From NCBI RefSeq assembly GCF_000225345.1, contig NC_015977.1:2339501-2403500 (forward strand): a DNA stretch of 64,000 nt, in the 5' to 3' direction. Of the stretch, positions 62,075 to 64,000 are shown piece after piece. The position numbers and the translations under genes are program-made. The notes beneath the pieces are model-generated. The model made no database searches. It saw only the letters and a program-made list of their open reading frames with translations, and was not told the DNA's origin. The stretch comes from Roseburia hominis A2-183 (lineage in GTDB: Bacteria > Bacillota > Clostridia > Lachnospirales > Lachnospiraceae). Position 1 is the first letter of the stretch; each line of letters opens with the position of its first letter.

Positions 62075-62270
62075 TCTTATAAGTAATATCAGATACAAAA
62101 AGGAAATCGAAATCGTGACTTTTCAGGGAAAGGAAATCACACTGGAAAATCTCTCCCCGGTGTTCACGCCGGAACAGGAAGCAGCCAAACGCCGGGAACT
62201 GGAACAGCAGCTTTATGAGGTGTTCCGCAAGTACGCCGACAAGCGGGAGAGTGAGGAAGCCGGGACATAA
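62058..62270 (+). CDS. Small protein downstream of mobV (70 aa)
   Basis: A 70-residue charged protein (IEIVTFQGKEITLENLSPVFTPEQEAAKRRELEQQLYEVFRKYADK) overlapping the end of mobV. Similar small proteins accompany such relaxases. Its start is uncertain because no strong ribosome binding site precedes the ATG at 62058. Function unknown. Confidence 0.6.
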   Translation: MERKGDLISNIRYKKEIEIVTFQGKEITLENLSPVFTPEQEAAKRRELEQQLYEVFRKYADKRESEEAGT

Positions 62271-62288
62271 GGTTTTCCAAACCCATCA

Positions 62289-62317
62289 TTGATTTGCGGG
62301 GCTGCTGGCGGTATAAT
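62289..62317 (+). promoter_or_regulatory. Promoter of the serine recombinase gene
   Basis: TTGATT (62289-62294) and TATAAT (62312-62317) with 17-base spacing. GGCTGCTG and CAGCAGCT arms flank the -10, so a hairpin or operator spans it. Confidence 0.65.
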
Positions 62318-62364
62318 AGAACTGTCAGCAGCTCCGTTTCTTTTTTAAGAAAAGGAGCGACAAT

Positions 62365-63876
62365 ATGAACAATCGGATAGACGCAATCTATGCAAGACAA
62401 TCGGTAGACAAAAAGGACAGCATTTCCATTGAAAGCCAGATTGAATTTTGCAAATACGAGTTGAAAGGCGGTAACTGCAAGGAATACACAGACAAAGGGT
62501 ACAGCGGCAAGAACACAGACCGTCCGAAGTTTCAAGAACTGGTGCGGGACATCAAGCGGGGCTTGATTGCAAAGGTCGTGGTTTACAAGCTCGACCGTAT
62601 CAGCCGTTCCATTCTGGACTTTGCCAACATGATGGAGCTGTTCCAGCAGTACAATGTGGAGTTTGTGTCCTCTACGGAAAAGTTTGATACCTCCACGCCG
62701 ATGGGACGGGCCATGCTGAATATCTGTATCGTGTTCGCCCAGCTTGAACGGGAAACGATACAGAAGCGGGTAACGGACGCTTACTACTCCCGCAGTCAGC
62801 GGGGCTTTAAGATGGGCGGGAAAGCCCCTTACGGCTTCCATACGGAGCCTATCAAGATGGACGGTATCAACACAAAGAAGCTGGTGGTAAACCCGGAGGA
62901 AGCGGCCAATATCCGGCTGATGTTTGAGATGTACGCCCAGCCCACAACTTCCTACGGGGACATTACCCGGTACTTTGCCGAACAGGGGATTTTGTTCCAT
63001 GGCAAAGAGCTGATACGCCCCACGCTGGCGCAGATGTTACGCAATCCTGTCTATGTGCAGGCAGACCTTGATGTGTACGAATTTTTCAAAAGTCAAGGTA
63101 CAGTCATTGTCAATGACGTTGCCGATTTTACGGGCATGAACGGCTGCTATCTGTATCAAGGGCGAGATGTAAAGGCCAGCAAGAAAAACGACTTAAAAGA
63201 CCAAATGCTGGTACTGGCTCCCCATGAGGGTATCGTCCCCTCCGACACCTGGCTGACCTGCCGCAAGAAGCTGATGAACAACATGAAAATCCAGTCTGCC
63301 CGGAAAGCCACCCACACATGGCTGGCAGGAAAAATCAAGTGCGGGAATTGCGGGTATGCTCTTATGAGTATCTACAATCCCTCCGGCAAACAGTATCTCC
63401 GCTGCACGAAACGGCTGGACAATAAAAGCTGTCCTGGCTGTGGGAAAATCATCACTTCGGAACTGGAAGCGGTTGTTTATCAGCAGATGGTAAAGAAGCT
63501 GGCAAGCTACAAGACGCTGACAGGAAAAAAGAAAGCGGCAAAGGCAAACCCGAAAATCACCGCCCTGCAAGTGGAACTTGCCCATGTAGACAGCGAGATT
63601 GAAAAGCTGGTGGACAGTCTGACGGGGGCAAACAATGTCCTGTTCTCCTATGTGAATGTGAAGATAGCGGAACTGGACGGGCGCAAGCAGGAACTTCTGG
63701 CAAGGATAGCGGAGTTGACTGTGGAGGCCATCAGCCCGGAACAGGTCAGCCAGATTTCCGGCTACCTCGATACCTGGGAGAATGTATCTTTTGATGACAA
63801 GCGGCGTGTGGTGGATTTGATGATCACCACCATAGCCGCCACAAGCGACAGCTTGAACATCACATGGAAAATCTGA
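62365..63876 (+). CDS. Large serine recombinase (integrase)
   Basis: A 503-residue recombinase: resolvase domain with nucleophile S13 (YARQSVDKKDS), IESQ, YKLDRISRS, GRAMLNICIVFAQLER; recombinase domain; zinc ribbon CGNCGYAL...SCPGCGKI; and a coiled-coil segment near the C-terminus. It integrates and excises the element. The gene ends about 35 bases from the right end repeat. The start follows AAAAGGAGCGAC. Confidence 0.93.
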   Translation: MNNRIDAIYARQSVDKKDSISIESQIEFCKYELKGGNCKEYTDKGYSGKNTDRPKFQELVRDIKRGLIAKVVVYKLDRISRSILDFANMMELFQQYNVEFVSSTEKFDTSTPMGRAMLNICIVFAQLERETIQKRVTDAYYSRSQRGFKMGGKAPYGFHTEPIKMDGINTKKLVVNPEEAANIRLMFEMYAQPTTSYGDITRYFAEQGILFHGKELIRPTLAQMLRNPVYVQADLDVYEFFKSQGTVIVNDVADFTGMNGCYLYQGRDVKASKKNDLKDQMLVLAPHEGIVPSDTWLTCRKKLMNNMKIQSARKATHTWLAGKIKCGNCGYALMSIYNPSGKQYLRCTKRLDNKSCPGCGKIITSELEAVVYQQMVKKLASYKTLTGKKKAAKANPKITALQVELAHVDSEIEKLVDSLTGANNVLFSYVNVKIAELDGRKQELLARIAELTVEAISPEQVSQISGYLDTWENVSFDDKRRVVDLMITTIAATSDSLNITWKI

Positions 63877-64000
63877 CTGGCGGCACCCCTCCCGTCAGAT
63901 ACCTACCCTGTGTAGTCCCTTGTAAACTGTACTTTATCACTTATAAAAGAAATGTGTACTTTCCTTCCGATTAGATATAATACATATTCTGCTCGGTCTC
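63877..64000. other. Right end of the element and chromosomal flank
   Basis: The end repeat at 63910-63929 is preceded by a small GC hairpin (CTGAC...GTCAG). From about 63937 the AT-rich chromosomal flank resumes; nothing is recognisable in it. Confidence 0.6.

Larger units (their letters stand above)
56313..63936 (+). mobile_element. Integrative mobilisable element with large serine recombinase and Mef-type gene
   Basis: A GC-rich block of about 7.6 kb. Its ends are the imperfect inverted repeat CAGTTTACAAGG(A/G)ACTACAC at 56316-56335 and, reversed, 63910-63929. It holds oriT, an efflux gene, an XRE regulator, a Cys-rich protein, a RepA-like protein, a MobV relaxase and a large serine recombinase next to the right end. 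This is the layout of Tn4451-like mobilisable elements of Firmicutes. No conjugation pore genes are present, so it needs a helper. Confidence 0.85.

Overview
The window looks like chromosome of a gut Lachnospiraceae bacterium, most like Roseburia. The reasons are Firmicutes-type ribosome binding sites (AAGGAGG), a DUF1836 protein, a YerC/TrpR-like protein, the Firmicutes-type long GalT, and a galactan/galacto-oligosaccharide locus. This is inferred from gene content and codon use; no species marker was tested. The backbone is moderately GC-rich. Two insertions of different composition interrupt or border it.

Region 1 (1 to about 17.9 kb) is an AT-rich integrated mobile element whose left end lies outside the window. 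Its right end abuts the 3' end of rlmD. It carries mobilisation and maintenance genes (MobA/MobL-type relaxase with an oriT-like inverted repeat, ParB, two ParR-like proteins) and a defence island. The island holds a STAND NTPase with TPRs behind a LexA-like box, an Abi_2/AbiF-type HEPN protein preceded by its own promoter-hairpin-terminator RNA unit, an Mrr-type restriction protein, and a complete type I restriction-modification operon (HTH-hsdR-hsdM-hsdS). Downstream of hsdS are a dedicated tyrosine recombinase, a second hsdS 5' half and a silent hsdS 3' half in opposite orientation. Four copies of one recombination sequence punctuate these parts, so the locus reads as a phase-variable specificity shuffler.

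Region 2 (17.9-26.9 kb) is ordinary chromosome: rlmD, an acidic membrane protein, pcrA, a DUF1836 protein, a YerC-like regulator, a CPBP protease and two aminotransferases including hisC.

Region 3 (26.9-45.3 kb) is a beta-galactan/galacto-oligosaccharide utilisation locus. A lipoprotein binding protein and two permeases import the sugar (no ATPase gene is present). Cytoplasmic GH53 galactanase, GH2 and GH42 beta-galactosidases and an unidentified barrel enzyme would break it down. galK and galT begin Leloir metabolism. A LacI regulator and an AraC regulator are embedded. Matching operator-like sequences sit at the binding-protein and GH42 promoters and in the lacI leader. A long inverted repeat sits upstream of the GH2 promoter.

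Region 4 (45.3-56.3 kb) holds an EAL-domain membrane protein, a MacA/MacB-like efflux operon, nudC, a PAP2-like phosphatase and an L,D-transpeptidase. Three copies of a 0.5-0.6 kb palindromic, MITE-like repeat lie in its intergenic gaps.

Region 5 (56.3-63.94 kb) is a complete GC-rich integrative mobilisable element inserted at the very edge of the third palindromic repeat. It has a pMV158-like oriT, a Mef-type efflux gene behind an attenuator-like leader, an XRE regulator, a Cys-rich protein, a RepA-like protein, a MobV relaxase and a large serine recombinase. Imperfect inverted copies of CAGTTTACAAGGRACTACAC mark its ends.
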